13,984 bases of DNA from NCBI GenBank assembly GCA_937914815.1, contig CALDMI010000365.1:1-13984 (forward strand). Direction: 5' to 3'. A program made the position numbers and the translations under genes. The notes under the pieces were generated by a model. It was not told the origin of the DNA. It saw only the letters and a list, made by a program, of their open reading frames with translations, and did not search any database. Every line of letters starts with the position of its first letter. The stretch's first letter is position 1. The stretch comes from an uncultured Clostridia bacterium. Lineage in GTDB: Bacteria > Bacillota > Clostridia > Oscillospirales > CAG-272. This document shows, piece after piece, positions 1 through 6,150 of the stretch.

Positions 1-800
1 GGAGCGCGATAATACCGGCTGTTTTTCCGTTTATGATAATCTCGGACGCAGTTGCTTCCTGTTGTGACTTCGGTAAGTTGAAGCACGCGGGCAGTCTTTT
101 CGAGCGCGTATTTCATATTCCGAGTGCAGGCATCAGCGCATTTATCTGCGGCATACTATGCGGTTTTCCGCTCGGCGCAAAATGTGCAACTGACCTGTAT
201 TCACAGGGGAAAATAACGCGGGATGAAGCCGAGGTGCTTATAGCCTTTTCGAACAATACGGGGCCCGCATTCATAATAAGCGGGATAGGCACGGGTATGC
301 GCGGCAGCATAAAAGACGGGGTGGCGCTTTACCTCGTTACCGTTATCTCGGCGATAGCAGTCGGCTTTATATTCCGTCCAAATCAAATAAAAAGTCCAAA
401 TTGTAAAAATAATGTCGGGCAGACTTTTTCTTTTGTTTCTTCTGTACGGGCTGCCGGAATAAACACCGTAATTGTCTGCGCCTATATTCTCTTTTTCTCT
501 GCCGTGTCAAATATTATCCGCACCGTAATAGGCGACGGGATAATATGCGGCTCCGTTCTGTCTTTTCTCGAGGTCGGAAACGCGGCACATTTTCTTTCGT
601 CCCAGTTGAAGTTTTCTCAAAAAATTGCTTTTCCTATGACTGCCTTTGCCGTTGCATTTTCCGGAATTTCGGTGTATATGCAGGCGGCGGCATTTGTCCT
701 GCCGGCAGGTTTACGAATGAAGAAATATGCTTTGATAAAATTTGTGCAGGGACTGATTGCCGCGCTGATTGCCTTCGGATACGCTCTCTACACAAAGTGA
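1..800 (+). CDS. ylbJ: Sporulation integral membrane protein YlbJ-like, 5'-truncated by the window edge
   Basis: The reading frame is already open at base 3, with hydrophobic residues before the first ATG at 33, so the gene starts outside the window; about 266 C-terminal residues are visible. The protein is strongly hydrophobic with several membrane segments. It carries the block CGFPLGAK followed by DLYSQGKIT and FSNNTGPAFI, which matches the conserved GYPMGAK / L.F.N...P.FI.G region of the YlbJ / nucleoside-recognition (Gate) family. In Bacillus, YlbJ is a late sporulation membrane protein needed for proper spore maturation; its substrate is unknown to me. spo0A and sigK in the same window support a sporulation role. 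It could instead be another Gate-domain membrane protein, but the length and motif order favour YlbJ. It converges on a small lipoprotein gene across a shared terminator. Confidence 0.8.
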   Translation, partial: SAIIPAVFPFMIISDAVASCCDFGKLKHAGSLFERVFHIPSAGISAFICGILCGFPLGAKCATDLYSQGKITRDEAEVLIAFSNNTGPAFIISGIGTGMRGSIKDGVALYLVTVISAIAVGFIFRPNQIKSPNCKNNVGQTFSFVSSVRAAGINTVIVCAYILFFSAVSNIIRTVIGDGIICGSVLSFLEVGNAAHFLSSQLKFSQKIAFPMTAFAVAFSGISVYMQAAAFVLPAGLRMKKYALIKFVQGLIAALIAFGYALYTK

Positions 801-815
801 GGTACATACAAATAC

Positions 816-856
816 AAAAAGGAAGGGGCACCGCAAAAGTGCCTCTTCCCTTTTTC
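816..856. terminator. Bidirectional intrinsic terminator between ylbJ-like and the small lipoprotein gene
   Basis: An 11-bp stem (821-831 with 839-849, one G-U pair) has a 7-base loop. A T-rich run follows on the plus strand and an A-run (816-820), giving U on the other strand, lies on the opposite side. This lets it end both convergent transcripts. Confidence 0.85.
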
Positions 857-871
857 CCGTAAATCTGAATA

Positions 872-1075
872 TCAGTTACCGTCAGGAAGGTCTATTATCG
901 GAAGCTCAACCGGATCATTACCGTTATCGGGATTAAACACCCCGCCGTTATTGCCGGAATTATCACCAGAATTTCCGTTATCACCGTTGTTTCCGTTATC
1001 ATTGCCGCCCGTGCATGCAACCGCGCAAAAAGCGACCAGCATTACCACAAGGCACAGTGCAATAATTTTTTTCAT
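872..1075 (-). CDS. Small Asn/Gly/Asp-rich lipoprotein
   Basis: The 67-residue product begins with MKKIIALCLVVMLVAFC, a short positive n-region and hydrophobic core, and ends the signal in AVAC, a good lipobox, so Cys21 is the probable lipidated residue. The remaining ~46 residues are a low-complexity Gly/Asn/Asp stretch followed by an acidic, Pro-containing tail. No folded domain is apparent. Such stretches usually act as surface linkers, and the larger lipoprotein at 4155-5087 has a similar but shorter Asp/Asn/Gly linker after its lipobox. Translation should be efficient: GGAGGG lies at 1082-1087, 6 bases before the ATG. The gene follows pckG by 58 bp on the same strand and has a candidate promoter of its own overlapping the pckG stop. 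It may be a real mini-lipoprotein or the stub of a longer surface protein. Function unknown. Confidence 0.75.
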   Translation of the reverse strand: MKKIIALCLVVMLVAFCAVACTGGNDNGNNGDNGNSGDNSGNNGGVFNPDNGNDPVELPIIDLPDGN

Positions 1076-1115
1076 ATACTTCCCTCCGTATGCTTTCTGT
1101 TAGTCTTACAGGACA

Positions 1116-1144
1116 AGTATATCACATGTGTGATTATTTTGCAA
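1116..1144 (-). promoter_or_regulatory. Candidate sigma-A promoter with palindromic spacer for the small lipoprotein
   Basis: On the minus strand TTGCAA (1139-1144) and TATACT (1116-1121) are 17 bases apart. The -35 lies inside the last codons of pckG. The spacer holds the inverted repeat ATCACA-TG-TGTGAT (1121-1134), placed where a bound repressor would block polymerase. Confidence 0.5.
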
Positions 1145-2924
1145 GTCTTTTTTCAAGAGAGTCAAGCTCGTCGTAAAGTTCCTTCGGAACTCTGTCGCCG
1201 ACCTGCTTGTAGAACTCGCGTATTCCCTTGCAGTCCTCAAGCCACAGCTCCTTGTCGACAGAGAGAAGCTCTTTCATTGTCTCCTTCGAGATGTTGAGTC
1301 CCTCGGTATTTATTCCGTCAACGGTAGGAACATATCCTATGGGAGTCTCAACGGCATCAGCCTTGCCCTCGCAGCGAGCGAGTATCCACATCACAACGCG
1401 CATGTTGTCGCCGAAGCCCGGCCAGATGAAGTGCCCCTCGGAATCGGTGCGGAACCAGTTTACATGGAAAATCTTCGGCGGGTTCTTTATAATCTTGCCC
1501 ATATCGAGCCAGTGCTGCCAGTAGTCACCCATGTCATATCCGACAAACGGACGCATAGCCATAGGATCGTGACGCACGACACCGACAGCGCCTGCCGCGG
1601 CGGCAGTGGTCTCGGAAGCCATTATAGAACCGACGAACACACCGTTCTGCCAGCTTGTCGACTGATAAACCAGCGGTGCGGTCTTTGCGCGTCTGCCACC
1701 GAATATAATAGCCGTTACGGGAACGCCCGCAGGGTCATTGAACTTGTCTGACAGACACGGGCAGTTAGCTGCCTTTGCGGTAAATCTCGAGTTGGGATGA
1801 GCGGCGCATGTGGTCTTATCCTTTTTATCATACTTCGCAGGATCCCACTTATTGCCCTTCCAGTCGATAACATCGGTCGGGAGCTCCTCAGTAAGTCCCT
1901 CCCACCATACGGTGTTGTCAGAGAGATTGTGAGCAACATTCGTGAATATTGTGTCACGCATGCAGGTATGCAGCGCGTTGGGGTTGGAGTGCTCGTTGGT
2001 TCCGGGCGCGACTCCGAAGAATCCGTTCTCGGGATTGACCGCCCAGAGTCTGCCGTCCTCGCCGACGCGGAGCCATGCGATATCATCGCCGACGCACCAT
2101 GTCTTATATCCCTGCTTCTTATAGATCTCGGGCGGTATTATCATTGCAAGGTTAGTCTTACCGCATGCCGACGGGAATGCTGCAGTTACATACTTTATAT
2201 CGCCCTTCGGGTCCTGAACACCGAGGATAAGCATATGCTCTGCCATCCAGTTTTCCTTGCGTCCGAGGTAGGAAGCGATACGAAGCGCAAAGCACTTCTT
2301 GCCGAGAAGAACGTTTCCGCCGTATGCGGAGTTAACCGACCATATGGTATTGTCCTCCGGGAAGTGGCATATGTATCTGTTGTTTTCATCGACATTTGCA
2401 CAGGCGTGAAGTCCCTTTACGAAATCGGCACTGTCACCGAGAGCGTCAAGAACATTCGTGCCAACTCTGGTCATTATGAGCATGTTGAGAACAACATATA
2501 TAGAATCAGTAAGCTCAATGCCGTACTTTGCAAAGTGAGAACCTACAACAGACATCGAATACGGGATAACATACATGGGCTTTCCCTTGTACGATCCGGC
2601 ATAGAGTTTCGAGAGCTTCTCGTAGCACTCTTTGGGATCCATCCAGTTATTGATGTTTCCGGCATCCTCTTTCTTGCGGGTGCAAATGAATGTCCTGTTC
2701 TCAACTCTCGCGACATCGTTTACCGCAGTTCTGTGCAGATAGCACCCGGGGAGCTTCTCTTCGTTAAGCTTTATGAGCTCTCCGCTCTCTACCGCGATCT
2801 TGCGAAGGCGCTCTGCCTGCTCTTCCGAGCCGTCGATGAGGATAATCTCAGAGGGCTTGACAAGGTCAGCCATCTCGGAGATCCACTCGTTGACATACTT
2901 GTTCTTGGTTACATTTGCGTTCAT
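1134..2924 (-). CDS. pckG: Phosphoenolpyruvate carboxykinase (GTP)
   Basis: This cytosolic enzyme interconverts oxaloacetate + GTP and phosphoenolpyruvate + GDP + CO2; in fermenting Clostridia it can run toward oxaloacetate to feed succinate or propionate formation, or serve gluconeogenesis. The 596-residue length fits the GTP family. The kinase-1 P-loop FPSACGKTN (about 250-258) carries the reactive Cys typical of GTP-type enzymes, the metal-binding kinase-2 segment VGDDIAW is at about 278-284, and the substrate-binding YGGNVLLGKKCFALRI region at about 201-216. An in-frame ATG lies 21 codons upstream, but the start at 2924 has AAGGAGA at the right distance, and known family members begin in this region. 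It has its own promoter (3002-3031) and a roughly 70-base leader. It is transcribed away from spo0A. Confidence 0.95.
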   Translation of the reverse strand: MNANVTKNKYVNEWISEMADLVKPSEIILIDGSEEQAERLRKIAVESGELIKLNEEKLPGCYLHRTAVNDVARVENRTFICTRKKEDAGNINNWMDPKECYEKLSKLYAGSYKGKPMYVIPYSMSVVGSHFAKYGIELTDSIYVVLNMLIMTRVGTNVLDALGDSADFVKGLHACANVDENNRYICHFPEDNTIWSVNSAYGGNVLLGKKCFALRIASYLGRKENWMAEHMLILGVQDPKGDIKYVTAAFPSACGKTNLAMIIPPEIYKKQGYKTWCVGDDIAWLRVGEDGRLWAVNPENGFFGVAPGTNEHSNPNALHTCMRDTIFTNVAHNLSDNTVWWEGLTEELPTDVIDWKGNKWDPAKYDKKDKTTCAAHPNSRFTAKAANCPCLSDKFNDPAGVPVTAIIFGGRRAKTAPLVYQSTSWQNGVFVGSIMASETTAAAAGAVGVVRHDPMAMRPFVGYDMGDYWQHWLDMGKIIKNPPKIFHVNWFRTDSEGHFIWPGFGDNMRVVMWILARCEGKADAVETPIGYVPTVDGINTEGLNISKETMKELLSVDKELWLEDCKGIREFYKQVGDRVPKELYDELDSLEKRLAK

Positions 2925-3001
2925 AGTATATCTCCTTATTATATTATCATTATCCTGTCTTGGTGTGGAAATCAGATAAAAGTCCAACTTCTCACAAATG
3001 C

Positions 3002-3031
3002 ATTATATCACAAGCATATATCCCTTTTCAA
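3002..3031 (-). promoter_or_regulatory. Sigma-A promoter of pckG
   Basis: Minus-strand TTGAAA (3026-3031) and TATAAT (3002-3007) are 18 bases apart. A TG dinucleotide one base upstream of the -10 makes it an extended -10 promoter. Transcription would start near 2995, giving a leader of about 70 bases. Confidence 0.75.
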
Positions 3032-3035
3032 TACC

Positions 3036-3053
3036 TGTAAAAGAATTTTTACA
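3036..3053. promoter_or_regulatory. 18-bp operator-like palindrome upstream of the pckG promoter
   Basis: TGTAAAA - GAAT - TTTTACA has perfect 7-bp arms and ends 4 bp upstream of the pckG -35. The position suits an activator, or a repressor that overlaps polymerase contacts. I cannot assign it to a known regulator. Confidence 0.45.
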
Positions 3054-3109
3054 ATTATAACTTATGCTATTTTTCTATATCTGATATATAAAGTACTATA
3101 CTGTCAATT

Positions 3110-3136
3110 CTATGCAATGTCAGTCCCTATGCAATG
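3110..3136 (+). repeat. Direct repeat of CTATGCAATG, 17-bp period
   Basis: CTATGCAATG occurs at 3110-3119 and again at 3127-3136. The pair sits just upstream of the Shine-Dalgarno of the 20-codon ORF. It may be a tandem regulator site. Confidence 0.5.
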
Positions 3137-3159
3137 ACCTTGAGAAAACGGAGGTAACA

Positions 3160-3222
3160 ATGAAGCGAACACAGGCGCCGCCTACCGCTGTTTTGTCGTA
3201 TCCGGTCACTTTTTGTCAATGA
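3160..3222 (+). CDS. Possible 20-residue leader peptide upstream of spo0A
   Basis: ATG at 3160 is preceded by CGGAGGTAACA, a near-ideal ribosome binding site 5 bases away, and the frame runs 20 codons to TGA at 3220-3222. The peptide starts MKRTQAPPTAV and ends TFCQ. It resembles nothing I recognise and has no signal or membrane segment. The frame is too short for statistics, and no clear promoter precedes it. The last third overlaps Spo0A-box-like DNA, so selection there could be on the DNA rather than the peptide. If real, it could be a regulatory leader or a small protein; it could equally be chance or the remnant of a lost gene. Confidence 0.3.
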   Translation: MKRTQAPPTAVLSYPVTFCQ

Positions 3223-3322
3223 ATGTTAAATAATTGTCACAATTGGTTATTTGTACCATATTATGGCAGAAATTTTTGTTTAACATTTTATGGTAAAACC
3301 TCTTGATTTTTGACAATTTGTC
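3191..3322. promoter_or_regulatory. Cluster of Spo0A-box-like sites upstream of spo0A
   Basis: The known Spo0A box core is TGTCGAA. Here TTTTGTCGTA (3191-3200) and TTTTGTCAAT (3211-3220) lie 20 bp apart on the same strand. TTGTCACA occurs at 3234-3241, TTGTCAAAA on the minus strand at 3308-3316, between the -35 and -10, and TTTGTCTGG at 3317-3325. The two best cores each differ from consensus at one base. Autoregulation of spo0A by Spo0A is known in Bacillus and is inferred here. Confidence 0.45.
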
Positions 3323-3331
3323 TGGTAAAAT
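3303..3331 (+). promoter_or_regulatory. Sigma-A-type promoter of spo0A
   Basis: TTGATT (3303-3308) and TAAAAT (3326-3331) are 17 bases apart, which puts the transcript start near 3338 and gives a leader of about 43 bases. I saw no convincing sigma-H promoter, although Bacillus spo0A has one. Confidence 0.6.
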
Positions 3332-3380
3332 GTAGTTGTTCCCAGTAAATGACAAATATGTAATCAAAAAGGAGTGCATT

Positions 3381-4154
3381 ATGGAAAACACAATCAAAAT
3401 TCTGCTGTGTGACGAGAACAGCGACGAAAGAGCGAAGCTCAAGGAAAATCTCACGAAGTCCGGCTTCCGGAGTGTTGACGAGGCGAAGGACGGAGAGGCG
3501 GCATGCCGCATGCTACATAACGGCGATTACGATGTCGCGATAGTCGACCTCTGGATGTCGAAGGTCGACGGAATAGGAGTTATCCGCGCGACGAGAAGTC
3601 AGCCCGGGAAGCCCCGCCCCTCATTCATACTCATGTCGGCTGTCAATAAACAGAATCTGCTCCTCGAAGCCTCTGAGGCGGGCGCGGATTCCTGCATTCT
3701 GAAACCCTTTAACACATCCTCCCTCGTATCCCACATAACCTCACTTGCAGGGATAAAGGAAAAGTTCGGAGCTATGCAGCTCGCCGGAGATGACGCCGAC
3801 ATGGAGTCACAGGTCACGAAGGTAATTCATCAGATAGGTGTCCCCGCGCATATCAAGGGATATCAGTATCTGCGCACGGCAATTCTTCTGACTATCAACG
3901 ACAATGATATAATCAACTCCGTAACAAAGGTTCTCTACCCGACGGTTGCCAAAAAGTATCAGACAACCACCTCCCGCGTTGAGCGCGCTATCCGCCATGC
4001 AATCGAAGTGGCATGGGACAGAGGCGATGTAGACACACTCAATTCTTTCTTTGGCTACACAATACAAAACAGCCGCGGAAAGCCGACCAACAGCGAATTT
4101 ATCGCCATGATAGCCGACAATCTGCGACTGAAATACAAATGTTCCGTAGTCTGA
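3381..4154 (+). CDS. spo0A: Sporulation master response regulator Spo0A
   Basis: Spo0A is the phosphorylated transcription factor that commits cells to sporulation and binds 0A boxes. The 257-residue product has an N-terminal receiver domain (about 4-122) with the acidic pair D11-E12, phospho-acceptor D56 in [12 protein letters not shown]86 and K108. A linker leads to the C-terminal Spo0A DNA-binding domain (about 143-250). That domain has the diagnostic [27 protein letters not shown] (DNA-recognition helix) and [18 protein letters not shown]. An in-frame ATG exists 15 codons upstream, but the start at 3381 has AAAAAGGAG 7 bases before it and matches the usual N terminus. The residue after DLWM, usually Pro, is Ser59 here, a mild oddity. 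The stop codon directly abuts the stop of the convergent hydrolase gene. Confidence 0.97.
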   Translation: MENTIKILLCDENSDERAKLKENLTKSGFRSVDEAKDGEAACRMLHNGDYDVAIVDLWMSKVDGIGVIRATRSQPGKPRPSFILMSAVNKQNLLLEASEAGADSCILKPFNTSSLVSHITSLAGIKEKFGAMQLAGDDADMESQVTKVIHQIGVPAHIKGYQYLRTAILLTINDNDIINSVTKVLYPTVAKKYQTTTSRVERAIRHAIEVAWDRGDVDTLNSFFGYTIQNSRGKPTNSEFIAMIADNLRLKYKCSVV

Positions 4155-5087
4155 TTATTTTTCCGTCTGAAAACGCATTGTTGTGCCGTCGGTAGTGAGG
4201 ATAATCGTCCCCATCGTATCCGTTCTGTATACGGTTATACCTCTCTCAGAAAGTTTGGTCATGGTTTCCTTGTGCGGATGACCGTACTTATTTCCGGTTC
4301 CGCAGGAGATAACGGCATAGCTCGGAGAGATCGCGTCGAGGTACTCATCCGTCGATGAGGTGGACGAGCCATGATGTCCGAGCTTCAGAAGATCGCATTT
4401 CAGATCGGACGCCGGATATTTTTTGAGTATCTCCTCTTCTGACTCGCGTTCTGCGTCACCGGAGAATATCATCCGCTTTGTTCCGTAGGTCAGGCGCAGA
4501 ACCGCACTGTAATTGTTGGTATCTGAATACTTTTCCGAGATCGGAGCGAGAAGGAGGCACTCCGCCGTGCCGAGCTTGAACGAATACCCGGAGACGGCCT
4601 GTATGACCTCGGTGTCCTTGCTCTTCTCGAGCGCGTCCATAAGTCTTGTGAATGTCGCTGTGCTCTTTTCGGCATCCGGCATGACGCAACGCATAACCGT
4701 GAATTTGTTTATAACATCCGCGGCGCCTCCTATGTGGTCCGCATCCGGGTGAGTCAGGATAAGCCAGTCAATTGTCTCTATCCCGAGATCCTCCATGTAC
4801 GCGAGGAGCTTCTTGCGGTTTGAGTTGTCCGTATCCCCGGCGTCAATAAGCATGTTCTGGGTCCCCTGGCGGATAAGTATGGCATCCCCCTGCCCTATAT
4901 CTATGAAATGAACGGTAAGATCACCGCTCACCTCGGTATTTCCGCCATTATCCCCGCTGTCTGTATCAATGCCGAGCAGATTTTTTACCTCGTCAATGAG
5001 GGTACACGCAGCGAAGGACGAAAGGACAACGGCAAGAAGAAGTACAAGCGCCGAGAGGCGCACAAAAATTCCTGTTGTTTTTCTCAT
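4155..5087 (-). CDS. ComEC-like metallo-beta-lactamase-fold hydrolase, secreted lipoprotein
   Basis: The 310-residue protein has a signal peptide ending in SFAAC, so Cys28 is probably lipidated and the enzyme faces outside. A short Asp/Asn/Gly linker (about 41-56) leads to the metallo-beta-lactamase fold. It opens with VHFIDIGQGDAILI and MLIDAGD, followed by the metal-binding THPDADHIGG (about 112-121), MIFSGDAE and LLKLGHHGSSTS. These are the hallmarks of the ComEC/Rec2 C-terminal hydrolase domain. ComEC itself also has a membrane channel (Competence domain), absent here, so this is the stand-alone type and should not be called comEC. An extracellular nuclease or phosphodiesterase activity is plausible but unproven. 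The gene starts 18 bp after recR with only a weak ribosome binding site, suggesting it is translated as the last gene of the dnaX-ebfC-recR operon. Confidence 0.85.
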   Translation of the reverse strand: MRKTTGIFVRLSALVLLLAVVLSSFAACTLIDEVKNLLGIDTDSGDNGGNTEVSGDLTVHFIDIGQGDAILIRQGTQNMLIDAGDTDNSNRKKLLAYMEDLGIETIDWLILTHPDADHIGGAADVINKFTVMRCVMPDAEKSTATFTRLMDALEKSKDTEVIQAVSGYSFKLGTAECLLLAPISEKYSDTNNYSAVLRLTYGTKRMIFSGDAERESEEEILKKYPASDLKCDLLKLGHHGSSTSSTDEYLDAISPSYAVISCGTGNKYGHPHKETMTKLSERGITVYRTDTMGTIILTTDGTTMRFQTEK

Positions 5088-5105
5088 ACTATTCTTTCAA
5101 AAGTG

Positions 5106-5711
5106 TCAGCCGAGAGAGCGCCTGCCCTCCATGGCACGGTAAAGCGTCATTTCGTCCGCATACTCTATGTCGGCACCGACCGGTATACCGTACGCGAGCC
5201 GCGAGACCGAAACGCCGTATTCTTCAAGCAGATTTGCGAGATAGCCCGCCGTGGTATCTCCGGCAGGCGTCGGGTTTGTCGCTATTATGACCTCGCGGAC
5301 ATTTCCCTCCGCGACACGGGAGATGAGCTTGTCTATATTGAGCTTGTCCGGAGTTATATTATCAAGCGGAGAAAGAACTCCGCCGAGAACATGATATAGT
5401 CCGCGATAGCCGCGCACCCGCTCCATTGTCATGACATCCTTGGCATTCTCTACAACACATATCACACCGGCGTCGCGTGTCTGGTCTGAGCATATGTCAC
5501 ATTCGCCCTCGCGTGAGGACAAGCCGCCGCAGACCGGGCAGATGTACACGTCGCGCTTTACCCCCTTTATCGCCTCGGCAAATCCGTCCGCATCCTCTTC
5601 GCTGAAATTAAGAACTGCGAACGCATATCTTGCCGCGGTCTTGGCACCTACACCGGGCAGGCGGCGGAACTCTTCAATAAGCCGTTGTATCGGCGCTATG
5701 AACTCTGCCAT
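5106..5711 (-). CDS. recR: Recombination mediator protein RecR
   Basis: RecR acts with RecO (and RecF) to load RecA onto SSB-coated single-stranded DNA in gap repair. The 201-residue length is normal for the family. An N-terminal helix-hairpin-helix (RRLPGVGAKTAARYA, about 16-30) is followed by a four-Cys zinc site (C58, C61, C71, C74 in CPVCGG and CDIC) and a Toprim domain from about 82 (VICVVENAKDV). The C-terminal part contains NPTPAGDTTAGYLANLL, the usual RecR motif. The ATG shares one base with the TGA of ebfC, which indicates translational coupling and the conserved dnaX-ebfC-recR order. Confidence 0.97.
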   Translation of the reverse strand: MAEFIAPIQRLIEEFRRLPGVGAKTAARYAFAVLNFSEEDADGFAEAIKGVKRDVYICPVCGGLSSREGECDICSDQTRDAGVICVVENAKDVMTMERVRGYRGLYHVLGGVLSPLDNITPDKLNIDKLISRVAEGNVREVIIATNPTPAGDTTAGYLANLLEEYGVSVSRLAYGIPVGADIEYADEMTLYRAMEGRRSLG

Positions 5712-6052
5712 CAGAACATTTCGGGAAGGTTCAGCGCCCCGGTAATCTGCTGCATCTCCTCTGCGGAGACAGCCTCAACCTTCTTAATTGCTTCGTTAAT
5801 CGCCGCGACTATCAGATCTTCAAGCGTCTCAATATCGTCGGGGTCAACAACCTCGGGTGAAAGTTTTACGGCAAGTATCTCCTTTTTGCCGTTGATCTTC
5901 ACATTGACAACTCCGCCTCCCGCGGAGATATCGTACTCGCGCGCCTCGAGCTCCTCCTGTTTCTGCGCCATGTCCTCCTGCATTTTCTGTGCCTGTTTGA
6001 GCATGGACTGCATATTGGATGCTCCGCCGCCCTGCGGTATTCTGACCTTCAT
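5711..6052 (-). CDS. ebfC: Nucleoid-associated protein, YbaB/EbfC family
   Basis: YbaB/EbfC proteins are small dimeric DNA-binding proteins that coat the nucleoid; in Bacillus the homologue is YaaK. The 113-residue product has the family pattern. A Gln/Met/Lys-rich amphipathic helix comes first (MLKQAQKMQEDMAQKQEEL, about 18-36). A beta segment follows (GGGVVNVKINGKKEILAVKLSPEVV), then DPDDIETLEDLIVAAINEAIKK. A GGAGG ribosome binding site at 6059-6063 precedes the start. A small hairpin (6071-6090) lies just upstream. The position between dnaX and recR is the classic one and makes the identification secure. Confidence 0.95.
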   Translation of the reverse strand: MKVRIPQGGGASNMQSMLKQAQKMQEDMAQKQEELEAREYDISAGGGVVNVKINGKKEILAVKLSPEVVDPDDIETLEDLIVAAINEAIKKVEAVSAEEMQQITGALNLPEMF

Positions 6053-6150
6053 ACTATTCCTCCATTATTCTGCCGTTGTTTATTACGGCAATTCGTTGTT
6101 TTAATAATTTCTTTTTTCATTTTCATTTTTTCGTTTTTCAATGTTGCCTG

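Larger units (their letters stand above)
2925..3380. other. 456-bp divergent intergenic region between pckG and spo0A
   Basis: This region has no long gene. From left to right it holds the pckG leader and promoter, an AT-rich palindrome, a 10-bp direct repeat pair, a 20-codon ORF behind a strong Shine-Dalgarno (3160-3222), several Spo0A-box-like TGTC motifs, the 13-bp palindrome AATTGTCACAATT (3232-3244), a second short palindrome CCATATTATGG (3256-3266), two direct copies of TGGTAAAA (3291-3298 and 3323-3330) and the spo0A promoter. Individual elements are listed separately. Confidence 0.7.

Noticed and set aside
1797..3137. 446-codon open frame on the plus strand across pckG
   Set aside because: It lies antisense to the clear PEP carboxykinase gene, whose motifs and length are correct. 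The open antisense frame is a by-product of codon bias.
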